Origin: UKL13-2 sp043773745
Lineage (GTDB): Bacteria; Pseudomonadota; Gammaproteobacteria; Burkholderiales; Usitatibacteraceae
NCBI GenBank assembly: GCA_043773745.1
Contig: JAYVEV010000116.1
Coordinates: 55,701-119,700, forward strand
Reading direction: 5' to 3'
Length of the DNA: 64,000 bases
Position numbers and translations under genes: made by a program. The notes beneath the pieces are model-generated. The model saw nothing but the letters and a program-made list of their open reading frames with translations, had not been told where the DNA came from and did not search any database. This document shows, in pieces, positions 16,735 to 25,164 of this stretch; positions within the stretch are counted from its first letter, which is position 1; every line of letters starts with the position of its first letter.

Positions 16735-18015
16735 TTATTGTGCAGGGCCGTTATAGGGAATCAGCACGCGATCGTCGCCGCCACCGGCCACCGTAGTCAT
16801 CGTTGTGAGCTGTTTGCGGCTGGTTGCCGAGCCTTTCACCATCGCATCAAAAAACGTCAGCGACCATGTGAAAATATCGCCGGTAGAGGGCACATCAAAG
16901 GTATGGGCCACACCTTGCAGCGCTATCATTTCGCGCGTGCCGGTTAGCCTTGTCATGCCCTCTTGGGCAGAACCGATAGGAGCCGTGGTATCCGCAGTCC
17001 CGCTGATCGCCATGTACGGTAGCATCGCGCTATCAAGCCCTTTTTGGTCGCGTCCAAATGCGGGTAAAAATGGTTGCCCGAAATACGGCACATAGCCTAC
17101 CGCTGCTTTCAGTCGCGGATCGATCGTGACTCGCGTGGACGACAAGCCCAGCGTGGAGGTCAAGGCTGCACCACCCATAAGCATGAGCGTTTCGCCTCCC
17201 ATGCTCGCGCCAAAACCGCCGACTTTAGTCGCATCAAGATGGTCGCGCCATTGTGGGTGCGCAAGCATCAGATCGAGCGTGGCGGTCATCGACAGTGGCC
17301 GCAATGCCTGCAGCGCAGTAACATCCGAAAAACGTGCCAACACCGCGACAGCGTCTGAAAAACTGCTGATTTTTAAATCAGAAAACCGTGGGTCGCCATG
17401 GAATGGTGCCAACATCACATAGCCATAACTCGCGAAGGTCGACATGATTGACAGGTATTCGTTGGAAATCGGGCTGCCGCTGTAACCATGCGAAAACAAA
17501 ATCACCGGGTAGCGTGCCGCCGCATCGGCAAACAGCGGTGGATTTGATCCGGTTTGCATGTGCGGTACGGAGATCCCCGTGGGCAAAGCGTAATTCGCAT
17601 TTGGATTATTCGCCGTCGTTGGATAGCAAGCTAGCACCACATAGGCAACGTTGCGGCCGACGTAGGAGCCGTATAAGTTGCTATCGTTTGGCGCGGTGAC
17701 GGTCACCGACAGAGTGTTGGCGGGCTCTGACAGCAAGTCTGTCACATAGCGCGGCGTGCCGCTGCTGGACGGTGTCCCTTCCCAATAGCTCTTAGCATCG
17801 CCACCGGCTGCTACGCGGTTGAAGTCCTGCGAAACATTACTGCATGCCACCGCGAAGGGACCTGGCAACGGTAAGGGCGACACAATGGGCGATACCGTTG
17901 GCGGCACGACGGGCGTCGTTGGCGAACTTCCACCTCCACTGCCGCCACATCCGCTCATTAAAAGCGATGTACTGGATATCACGACTAGTGAGGCCTGCAA
18001 CAAAATGCGTTTCAT
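16735..18015 (-). CDS. alpha/beta-hydrolase lipoprotein (PAF-acetylhydrolase/dienelactone-hydrolase-like)
   Basis: This is a secreted lipoprotein esterase or lipase-like protein. From ATG 18015 the signal ends in the lipobox LLMSGC with Cys23; starting further upstream (18153) would bury this signal behind 46 extra residues, so the shorter form is chosen. A Gly/Ser/Pro-rich linker follows. The hydrolase core has the oxyanion region VILFSHGYSGSP, the nucleophile elbow GFGASMGGE, an aspartate in the ISGTADTTAP stretch, and the histidine in GVAHTFD. The set fits a Ser-Asp-His triad. Substrate is unknown; short-chain esters or phospholipid-type esters are family possibilities. Confidence 0.78.
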   Translation of the reverse strand: MKRILLQASLVVISSTSLLMSGCGGSGGGSSPTTPVVPPTVSPIVSPLPLPGPFAVACSNVSQDFNRVAAGGDAKSYWEGTPSSSGTPRYVTDLLSEPANTLSVTVTAPNDSNLYGSYVGRNVAYVVLACYPTTANNPNANYALPTGISVPHMQTGSNPPLFADAAARYPVILFSHGYSGSPISNEYLSIMSTFASYGYVMLAPFHGDPRFSDLKISSFSDAVAVLARFSDVTALQALRPLSMTATLDLMLAHPQWRDHLDATKVGGFGASMGGETLMLMGGAALTSTLGLSSTRVTIDPRLKAAVGYVPYFGQPFLPAFGRDQKGLDSAMLPYMAISGTADTTAPIGSAQEGMTRLTGTREMIALQGVAHTFDVPSTGDIFTWSLTFFDAMVKGSATSRKQLTTMTTVAGGGDDRVLIPYNGPAQ

Positions 18016-18269
18016 GGTTTGCTCTTGGGGGCGAGTGGTGGAACGAAGAGTGGGACAAGTTAAGAAAAATTGAGCGACTGAGATAAACACCAATGCAAAC
18101 GCCAATACAAGTACCAATATAACCACTGGTGCCAAGCACGCAGTACAGATCACGCAGCACGAATTAGTTTTGAATGTTCACATCAATATCAACGTCATCA
18201 TTCGGCCTTTACTGCCGTAGGACGTGCCCTAAAAGCTATCCATCAAAGCCAAGCGCAAGCCAGAACTTT

Positions 18270-19262
18270 TTAAATATGATCCATCTCTTTGGCCACATAA
18301 AACCATTCATTGCCCGGCTCAGCCTTGGCATCGGGAAATAAAATACAGCCGTCTGCTTCGGCCAGCACCGGCGTACCATCATGACGCGTACCGATTAAGT
18401 CGCCTTTTTTGAGCGGATTGAAACTGGACCAATCACGACTGAACATATCATTGGGGTAATTTTTATCATGTACCTCGTACATACGTAATGCCTCAAACTC
18501 TTTTACTGGCGCGGGCTTTGGCGCATTCGTCAGACCCAGATGTGCCAGCGCATTCAGAATCGCGCGATAGCCTACTTCGGGCGATTCTGGGTCGTCATGC
18601 GAACCGCATTCTAGGGTAATCGAATAGCCGCCGACCGAACGCATGTACTCAGTCGTGCCGACACCATAACGCGGGTCAGTATTAAGCAGATTAAGCTGCT
18701 TACCAGTCGCGGCGGCGTCCGCAACGCGACGTGTCACACCGCGCGCATAAGTTGCCAACCATCCATCCACAAAGCGATGCACACCAAGCGCCTTGGCCAA
18801 GGCTCGCTCTTTTTCGCTATGCATAAATGGCTGCAATTCGCCGGCATTATTTTCCGGCCCCAGCATCGCAAACGGCGGGTTTTGTGCGCGCGTGGAATGC
18901 AAATCCAGCAGTACCTCATGCTTCGCCAACAACGGGCATAGCCAGTTGGTCACATGGTCCTCAAAATCACGCGGCACAGCGACGGGGTATAGATTGCGAT
19001 TCAGATTGCGATCGCCATTCCGCTCCCCCTTCTCGTATGCAAGCGGATTGGTCACCGGCACAAAAGTAACGGTGCCCGCCACGATACTTAAACGCTGGTT
19101 ATCAATATCATCCAGCACCTGGCGAATGGCTTGGGTGCCGCAGGTTTCATTACCGTGCACCGCACCGGTGACAATAAGGCGTGGCCCGGACGCAATGCCA
19201 GTATACGAAAGCGATCGGAACGAGTGTGCGCGAACGGTTGCGGGGTTGATTGATTCAGCCAT
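18270..19262 (-). CDS. M14-family succinylglutamate desuccinylase/aspartoacylase-like metallopeptidase
   Basis: This is a zinc enzyme of the AstE/AspA branch of family M14, 330 residues with no signal peptide. Zinc ligands are visible as His36 and Glu39 (GAVHGNET) and His122 (LLDLHSTR). NGDRNLNRNLYP (about 82-93) is the substrate-carboxylate-binding motif, and Glu218 (TLECGSHDD) is the probable general base. Members hydrolyse N-acyl amino acids; the related MpaA trims murein tripeptide. Its neighbours on either side are unrelated and there is no arginine-succinyl operon, so the substrate remains open. Confidence 0.82.
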   Translation of the reverse strand: MAESINPATVRAHSFRSLSYTGIASGPRLIVTGAVHGNETCGTQAIRQVLDDIDNQRLSIVAGTVTFVPVTNPLAYEKGERNGDRNLNRNLYPVAVPRDFEDHVTNWLCPLLAKHEVLLDLHSTRAQNPPFAMLGPENNAGELQPFMHSEKERALAKALGVHRFVDGWLATYARGVTRRVADAAATGKQLNLLNTDPRYGVGTTEYMRSVGGYSITLECGSHDDPESPEVGYRAILNALAHLGLTNAPKPAPVKEFEALRMYEVHDKNYPNDMFSRDWSSFNPLKKGDLIGTRHDGTPVLAEADGCILFPDAKAEPGNEWFYVAKEMDHI

Positions 19263-19478
19263 GCTGGTGAGGTCTTATAATGTGTTGAGAATGCCCCTAT
19301 TGTAAAGGCATGATTAACGTGGCGTCTTGCAATTTGTTACAACTTAATTTGCCAGTCCTTGAGCGCCGTCGTGAGGAATTCATTTGCCCATAGTCATAAT
19401 GTTTTAAAGTGTCATTCCCGCTATGGAACAGCACATTGAAGCAGCTTGACTTGTTGCCAAATTGTTCCCGACCAAAAA

Positions 19479-21116
19479 ATGAAAATCAATATGCAAAACC
19501 CGATTGGCCCAGTCTCATCAAAACTAAAACGTCTTCCGGGCTGGGTAACCAAGGTACTCATACCGGTTGCAATAGTTGCCCTCATTGGCGGAGGCATTTG
19601 GTATCAATGGTTCCGCCCCGCTACTGCGCCCGCTGGCACCGATAGCGCATCAAATGCTCAAAGCCCGGCAGGCAACGTAACAGGCAAAGCGGGCGGGCCA
19701 GGCGGCGGTCGTTTCGGCAGCGATCCTAACCGCACACAACCCGTTGCAGCTGTCTCGGCCAGATTGGGTGATATCAATATTGTGCAAACCGGGCTTGGCA
19801 CGGTTGCCGCACTCAAAGTTGCTACCGTCAAGTCGCGCGTCGATGGCTTGTTGCTGAATGTTGGTTTTCAGGAAGGCAAGATTGTGAAGGCGGGTGAGGT
19901 ACTGGCGGAGGTTGATCCGCAACCGCAAAAAGTAGCACTCTCGCAAGTTGAAGGTCAGCTTGCGCGTGATCAGGCACAGCTTGCCAATGCGCGGCTTGAT
20001 GTTGAGCGTTATCGCACATTGCTCGCACAGGATTCCATCGCCAGGCAGCAACTGGATGCGCAGGAAGCCTTGGTCAAACAGTTTGAAGGAACAGTCAAAG
20101 TTGATCAGGCCCAAGTCGATAATGCCAAACTGCAATTGAGCTACACACGTATTACCGCTCCTATTGGCGGACGGCTTGGACTTCGGCAAATGGATGCCGG
20201 CAATATTATTCGCGCCAACGATAGCGCCGGGCTGGTGGTGATTACGCAGGTTGATCCCATTACCGTGGTGTTCACCATCCCGCAGGATAATCTGCCGCGC
20301 GTGCTGAAGCAATTGAAGGCAGGCGCCAAACTGGGCGTGGATGCTTGGGATCGTGACCAAAAAAATAAATTGGCATCGGGTTTTCTGTTGAGTTCAGACA
20401 ACCAGATCGATACGGCTACCGGCACCATCAAGATGAAAGCTCAGTTTCCGAATCCGGACGGCATGCTGTTTCCGAACCAGTTCGTCAATATCCGCATGGT
20501 GGTGGATACCAAAAAAGGCGCGACAGTGATTCCGATGGCAGCAATTCAACGCGGCGCGCGCGGCACAATTATTTATGTTGTAAAAGCGGACAAAACAATT
20601 TCCATGCGGCCGGTCACGCTGGGCCCGGTCGAAAACGATATGGTCGCCATTGAAGGTAACGTAGCGCCGGGCGAGATGGTGGTGGTCGATGGCATTGACC
20701 GTTTGCGCGAGGGCGCCAAGGTCGAAGTAACAGCGCCATACGTACCAAGGGCAGGCGGCGGCCGTGGTGGTGATCGTTCAAAAGCGGGAGGCGCTCCCGC
20801 AGGAACACCGGCCGCTGCGCCCTTTGCACCTTCTGCGTCCCCTACGCCTTCAGCGCCTTCTTCACCTGTTGCACCTACCGGGTCAAGAGAATCAAAAAGT
20901 AGCGCTACTACCAAAACAACAGCGCCCGCCACAGCAACAGTAACAGCACCGCCGCCTGAACCCCCTAAAGCAGCAGGTGGCCAGGGTGGTGGTTGGCGCG
21001 ATATGACGGACGAGCAAAAAGCTGAACTGCGCAAAAAAATGGAAAACATGACCGATGAGCAGAAAGCCGAGTTCCGCAAAAAAATGCGCGAACGTGCTCA
21101 ACAAAATGCGCAGTAA
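19479..21116 (+). CDS. mdtA: RND efflux periplasmic adaptor (MdtA-like) with extended C-terminal tail
   Basis: This is the membrane-fusion protein that links the inner-membrane RND pump to the outer-membrane channel. A single N-terminal membrane anchor spans about residues 22-45. The lipoyl/barrel-sandwich half-motifs VDGLLLNVGFQEGKIVKAGE and TRITAPIGGRLGLRQMDAG flank a helical hairpin, as in MdtA/AcrA. After about residue 415 comes an unusual Ala/Pro/Thr-rich tail that ends in two near-identical helical repeats, MTDEQKAELRKKM and MTDEQKAEFRKKM. The ATG at 19479 is chosen; a TTG at 19446 and an ATG at 19491 are alternatives and none has a clear ribosome site. It is the first gene of the efflux operon. 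Confidence 0.9.
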   Translation: MKINMQNPIGPVSSKLKRLPGWVTKVLIPVAIVALIGGGIWYQWFRPATAPAGTDSASNAQSPAGNVTGKAGGPGGGRFGSDPNRTQPVAAVSARLGDINIVQTGLGTVAALKVATVKSRVDGLLLNVGFQEGKIVKAGEVLAEVDPQPQKVALSQVEGQLARDQAQLANARLDVERYRTLLAQDSIARQQLDAQEALVKQFEGTVKVDQAQVDNAKLQLSYTRITAPIGGRLGLRQMDAGNIIRANDSAGLVVITQVDPITVVFTIPQDNLPRVLKQLKAGAKLGVDAWDRDQKNKLASGFLLSSDNQIDTATGTIKMKAQFPNPDGMLFPNQFVNIRMVVDTKKGATVIPMAAIQRGARGTIIYVVKADKTISMRPVTLGPVENDMVAIEGNVAPGEMVVVDGIDRLREGAKVEVTAPYVPRAGGGRGGDRSKAGGAPAGTPAAAPFAPSASPTPSAPSSPVAPTGSRESKSSATTKTTAPATATVTAPPPEPPKAAGGQGGGWRDMTDEQKAELRKKMENMTDEQKAEFRKKMRERAQQNAQ

Positions 21117-21137
21117 GAAAGGCATCGGGTTCACCAC

Positions 21138-24100
21138 GTGAATATTTCGCGCCTCTTCATTCAACGCCCCGTCGCTACTTCGCTGCTGATGGTCGCGGTG
21201 ATTCTCGGCGGGGTGCTGGGCTATCGGCAATTGCCGTTATCGGCACTGCCGGAAGTTGATTACCCCACCATTCAAGTTGTCACGCTCTATCCCGGCGCGA
21301 GCCCGGATGTTGTTACCTCCGGCATCACGGCACCGTTGGAGCGCCAATTCGGACAGATGCCCGGCTTAAAACAAATGTCGTCCACCAGCTCGGGCGGTGC
21401 TTCGGTTATTACCCTGCAGTTTGAGCTCACGTTATCGCTCGATATTGCCGAGCAAGAGGTACAGGCGGCGATTAATGCGGGCGGTAATTTATTGCCGAAC
21501 GATCTGCCCGCGCCGCCCATCTATAGCAAAGTGAATCCGGCTGATGCCCCCATATTGACCTTGGGCATCACTTCTAAAACCATGCCGATGCCACAGGTGC
21601 AGGCTCTGGTGGATACGCGTATCGCGCAAAAAATTTCGCAGTTGCCCGGCGTTGGCTTGGTCACGCTGAGCGGCGGCCAGCGGCCAGCAGTACGCATACA
21701 GGCAAACCCCAAGGCGCTGACCGCAGCAGGCCTTAACCTTGACGATATTCGCACTGCCATTGCTGCGGCGAATGTCAATCAGGCAAAGGGCAGCTTTGAT
21801 GGCCCGACGCGCGCTTACACCATTGATGCCAACGACCAGATCCGCTCGGCAGCCAACTATAAATCGCTGATCATTTCTTACAAAAGCGGCGCACCGGTTT
21901 ATTTGAGCGATGTGGCCGATGTCATTGAAGATGCTGAAAACACCAAACTCGCTGCATGGATGAACGAAACACCGGCGATTATTCTCAACATCCAGCGCCA
22001 ACCGGGCGCGAATGTGATCGAAGTAGTGGATCGCGTCAAGCAATTATTACCCGGGCTGACCTCCGCGTTACCCGCTTCGATGGAAGTGATGATATTGACT
22101 GATCGTACTGTCACGATTCGGGCATCAGTCAAGGATGTGCAATTTGAATTACTGCTTGCGGTCGCACTTGTGGTCATGGTGATTTTTGTATTTTTACGCA
22201 ATATTCCGGCGACCATTATTCCCAGCGTTGCAGTGCCGTTATCGCTGATCGGCACTTTTGGCGTGATGTATCTGGTCGATTTTTCAATCAACAATCTTAC
22301 CCTGATGGCGCTGACCATTGCGACCGGCTTCGTGGTCGATGATGCGATTGTGATGATTGAAAATATCGCCCGCTACATTGAGGAAGGCGAAACGCCGCTT
22401 AATGCCGCGCTGAAAGGCTCGGCACAAATTGGCTTCACTATTATTTCGCTGACGATTTCGCTTATCGCTGTGCTGATCCCGCTGTTGTTTATGGGCGATG
22501 TGGTGGGCCGCTTATTTCGGGAATTTGCCATTACCTTGGCGGTCGCCATTCTGATTTCGGCGGTAGTGTCATTAACGCTGACGCCGATGATGTGCGCGAA
22601 ATTATTGAAACACACGCCCAAAGAAAAGCAGAGCAAGTTCTATCGCGTCACAGGTCAATGGTTTGACACGATTATTCGCCGCTATGGCGAAATGCTGACC
22701 TGGGTGCTTGATCGTCAATTCGCCACGCTGATGGTGGCAACCGGCACGGTGGCGCTGACCGTGCTGCTGTACATTTTTGTGCCAAAAGGATTTTTTCCCG
22801 TGCAGGACACCGGCGTGATTCAGGGTATTTCTGAAGGTCCGCAAACAGTTTCGTTCGCAAGCATGGCTGAGCGGCAGCAGGCACTGGCAGGGGTTATTTT
22901 GCAAGACCCGGCGGTGGCCAGCGTATCGTCGTTTATTGGTGTTGATGGCATCAACACCACGCTAAATGCGGGTCGTGTGTTGATCAATTTAAAACCCCAT
23001 CAAACGCGCGATGTAACGGCATCGCAAGTGATCGAGCGGTTGAAGCCGAACATTGCCAAGCTCGAAGGCATCACACTGTATATGCAACCGATTCAGGATT
23101 TAACCATCGAGGATCGGGTCAGTCGCACACAGTATCAATTCTCAGTCGAAGACTCGGACCCCGAAGAATTATCAATCTGGACCAATAAGCTGGTGGGAAA
23201 ATTAAGTACGCTGCCAGCATTAGCCGACGTGGTGTCTGATGTGCAGGACCAGGGCTTGCAGGCATATTTAACCATTGACCGCGACACCGCTGCCCGACTC
23301 GGCATCACACCTGCCGCGATTGATAACGCGCTTTACAACGCATTCGGCCAGCGGCTTATTTCCACCATCTTCACACAGGCAAGCCAGTACCGTGTAGTAC
23401 TGGAAGTCAAACCGGAATTCAAACGCGGGCCCTCGGCACTGAATGATATTTACGTCGCCTCGCCAACCGGCGGACAAGTGCCCCTTTCAAGTGTCGCCAA
23501 GGTGACTGAAAAGCCGGTGTCGTTGGCGATCAATCATATCGGCCAGTTTCCCGCGAGCACGATTTCCTTCAACCTGACTCCCGGCTACTCGCTGGGCGAT
23601 GCCGTAACAGCGATTGAAGCGGCGCAAAAAGAGCTTGCCGTACCCGCCAGCATTCGCACCGGTTTCCAAGGTGCTGCTTTGGCATTCAGCGCATCATTGA
23701 CCAGCACCCTGCTGTTAATTTTGGCCGCGATTGTCACCATGTATATCGTGTTGGGAGTGCTGTATGAAAGCTATATTCATCCGATCACTATTTTATCCAC
23801 GCTGCCCTCGGCCGGTGTGGGTGCGCTGCTGGCACTGATATTGTCCCGAACCGACTTGGGCATCATTGCCATCATTGGCATCATTTTATTAATCGGCATC
23901 GTCAAGAAAAACGCCATCATGATGATCGACTTTGCGCTCGATGCCGAACGTATCGAGGGCAAGTCGCCGCGCGAGGCAATTTTCCAGGCTTGTTTATTAC
24001 GATTCCGGCCAATCTTGATGACCACCATGGCGGCCTTGCTGGGCGCGCTGCCGCTTATGCTGGGCAGCGGCGTCGGCTCTGAATTGCGTCATCCCTTAGG

Positions 24101-24263
24101 CATCACCATGGTAGGCGGGCTGATCGTTTCGCAGGTGTTGACACTGTTTACAACGCCGGTTATCTACCTTGCGTTTGATCGCTTGGCACGGAGATTTTCA
24201 TCAGACGACAAGCTCCATAATTCAGCTACAAAGCAACAGGACTCAACAGTGCAGGGAGACTAA
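21138..24263 (+). CDS. mdtB: RND multidrug efflux permease, MdtB-like
   Basis: This is a proton-driven inner-membrane pump of 1041 residues, the normal length. It begins with GTG (21138): NISRLFIQRPVATSLLMVAV, the usual amphipathic helix and first membrane segment. The proton-relay pair of aspartates is present in TM4 (ATGFVVDDAIVMIENI, about residue 400). Other family strings are YPGASPDVV, FFPVQDTGVI and LYESYIHPITILSTLPSAGVGALLA. It follows the adaptor by 21 nt. With the MdtC-like pump at 25.2 kb it probably forms a heterotrimer. Drug range cannot be predicted from sequence. Confidence 0.93.
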   Translation: MNISRLFIQRPVATSLLMVAVILGGVLGYRQLPLSALPEVDYPTIQVVTLYPGASPDVVTSGITAPLERQFGQMPGLKQMSSTSSGGASVITLQFELTLSLDIAEQEVQAAINAGGNLLPNDLPAPPIYSKVNPADAPILTLGITSKTMPMPQVQALVDTRIAQKISQLPGVGLVTLSGGQRPAVRIQANPKALTAAGLNLDDIRTAIAAANVNQAKGSFDGPTRAYTIDANDQIRSAANYKSLIISYKSGAPVYLSDVADVIEDAENTKLAAWMNETPAIILNIQRQPGANVIEVVDRVKQLLPGLTSALPASMEVMILTDRTVTIRASVKDVQFELLLAVALVVMVIFVFLRNIPATIIPSVAVPLSLIGTFGVMYLVDFSINNLTLMALTIATGFVVDDAIVMIENIARYIEEGETPLNAALKGSAQIGFTIISLTISLIAVLIPLLFMGDVVGRLFREFAITLAVAILISAVVSLTLTPMMCAKLLKHTPKEKQSKFYRVTGQWFDTIIRRYGEMLTWVLDRQFATLMVATGTVALTVLLYIFVPKGFFPVQDTGVIQGISEGPQTVSFASMAERQQALAGVILQDPAVASVSSFIGVDGINTTLNAGRVLINLKPHQTRDVTASQVIERLKPNIAKLEGITLYMQPIQDLTIEDRVSRTQYQFSVEDSDPEELSIWTNKLVGKLSTLPALADVVSDVQDQGLQAYLTIDRDTAARLGITPAAIDNALYNAFGQRLISTIFTQASQYRVVLEVKPEFKRGPSALNDIYVASPTGGQVPLSSVAKVTEKPVSLAINHIGQFPASTISFNLTPGYSLGDAVTAIEAAQKELAVPASIRTGFQGAALAFSASLTSTLLLILAAIVTMYIVLGVLYESYIHPITILSTLPSAGVGALLALILSRTDLGIIAIIGIILLIGIVKKNAIMMIDFALDAERIEGKSPREAIFQACLLRFRPILMTTMAALLGALPLMLGSGVGSELRHPLGITMVGGLIVSQVLTLFTTPVIYLAFDRLARRFSSDDKLHNSATKQQDSTVQGD

Positions 24264-24363
24264 CGGAATAGCGCATGACTTATCCGATTGCGCTGCATAC
24301 ATGCAAATGTGTTCGGCGTAAACAAGGAATACAGCGTGTCAGTTCCTCATGGAAGGATTCAAT

Positions 24364-25104
24364 ATGAAAACGCCAGTCATCAAAGTACGCCCCGCGTTAA
24401 ACATCGCCCTGCTCACGGTTATGGCAATTGCTGTTGGGGCCACGTCGATCGCGACACAGGCTGCGCAGACGAGATCACCGAAATCAAATGCAGCAGCCGT
24501 TGGTGTTTCTCATCGGCAAGGTACGCATAGCAATGGAACTGCCCATGGCTACTACCGCCGTGGCTACTACCCATATTATCGATATGACAGCGGCTGGTAT
24601 CGTCCGTATGGTTGGTATGGTCCAGCTGGCTGGGGCGGCTTTTATAGCGGATTATCACTCGGGCTGATGGTGCCATTTTTACCGTTTGGCTACTCGACCA
24701 TCTGGTATAGCGGCGCGCCCTACTACTATGCAGATGATGTTTATTACACTGGCGTTCCTGGACGCGGCTATCGTGTCGTTGCGCCACCCATTACCGAGTA
24801 CATCGTCAAGGACGAGCCGGGGCCAGCACCCGTGGTAGCTGCGCCGCCGGACATGGGTGCGGCAGGCACGCCCACCCCGACCTACGCCCAACCACCGCAA
24901 GGCCAGCTCTACGCGTATCCCAAAAACGGTCAGACCGCTACGCAAAGCACCTTTGACCGGATCGAGTGCGAGCGCTGGGGCAACGGCCAAACCGGCTTTA
25001 ATCCGACCTCAGCGGGGCAGACAGCTGGCGACGCACAACGACGTAACGATTATCAGCGCGCTGTTTCAGCCTGCCTTGAAGGTCGCGGATACACCGTGAG
25101 GTGA
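24364..25104 (+). CDS. secreted Tyr/Gly-rich protein of unknown function, inserted in efflux operon
   Basis: This exported protein has 246 residues. The start is ATG 24364 with GGAAGGA 6 nt upstream; ATG/TTG forms further upstream add only MEGFN. A signal peptide ends near TQAAQT. Residues about 60-110 are a Tyr/Trp/Gly-rich stretch (GYYRRGYYPYYRYDSGWYRPYG), and the C-terminus has a distinct domain ending DYQRAVSACLEGRGYTVR with two cysteines. It resembles DUF6515-like exported proteins, though I am not certain. It lies between the two permease genes of the pump on the same strand, so it is probably co-expressed. An envelope-associated role is inferred from its signal and neighbours. Confidence 0.7.
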   Translation: MKTPVIKVRPALNIALLTVMAIAVGATSIATQAAQTRSPKSNAAAVGVSHRQGTHSNGTAHGYYRRGYYPYYRYDSGWYRPYGWYGPAGWGGFYSGLSLGLMVPFLPFGYSTIWYSGAPYYYADDVYYTGVPGRGYRVVAPPITEYIVKDEPGPAPVVAAPPDMGAAGTPTPTYAQPPQGQLYAYPKNGQTATQSTFDRIECERWGNGQTGFNPTSAGQTAGDAQRRNDYQRAVSACLEGRGYTVR

Positions 25105-25164
25105 AGTTGGCTTAAACACTTTATTTAAACGTTTTTCTTAAATAATTCAATCAACACGCAAAGC

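Noticed and set aside
24419..24787. Antisense ORF of 122 residues across the Tyr/Gly-rich gene
   Set aside because: Its Arg/His/Ser-rich composition is the shadow of the Tyr/Gly-rich codons on the opposite strand.
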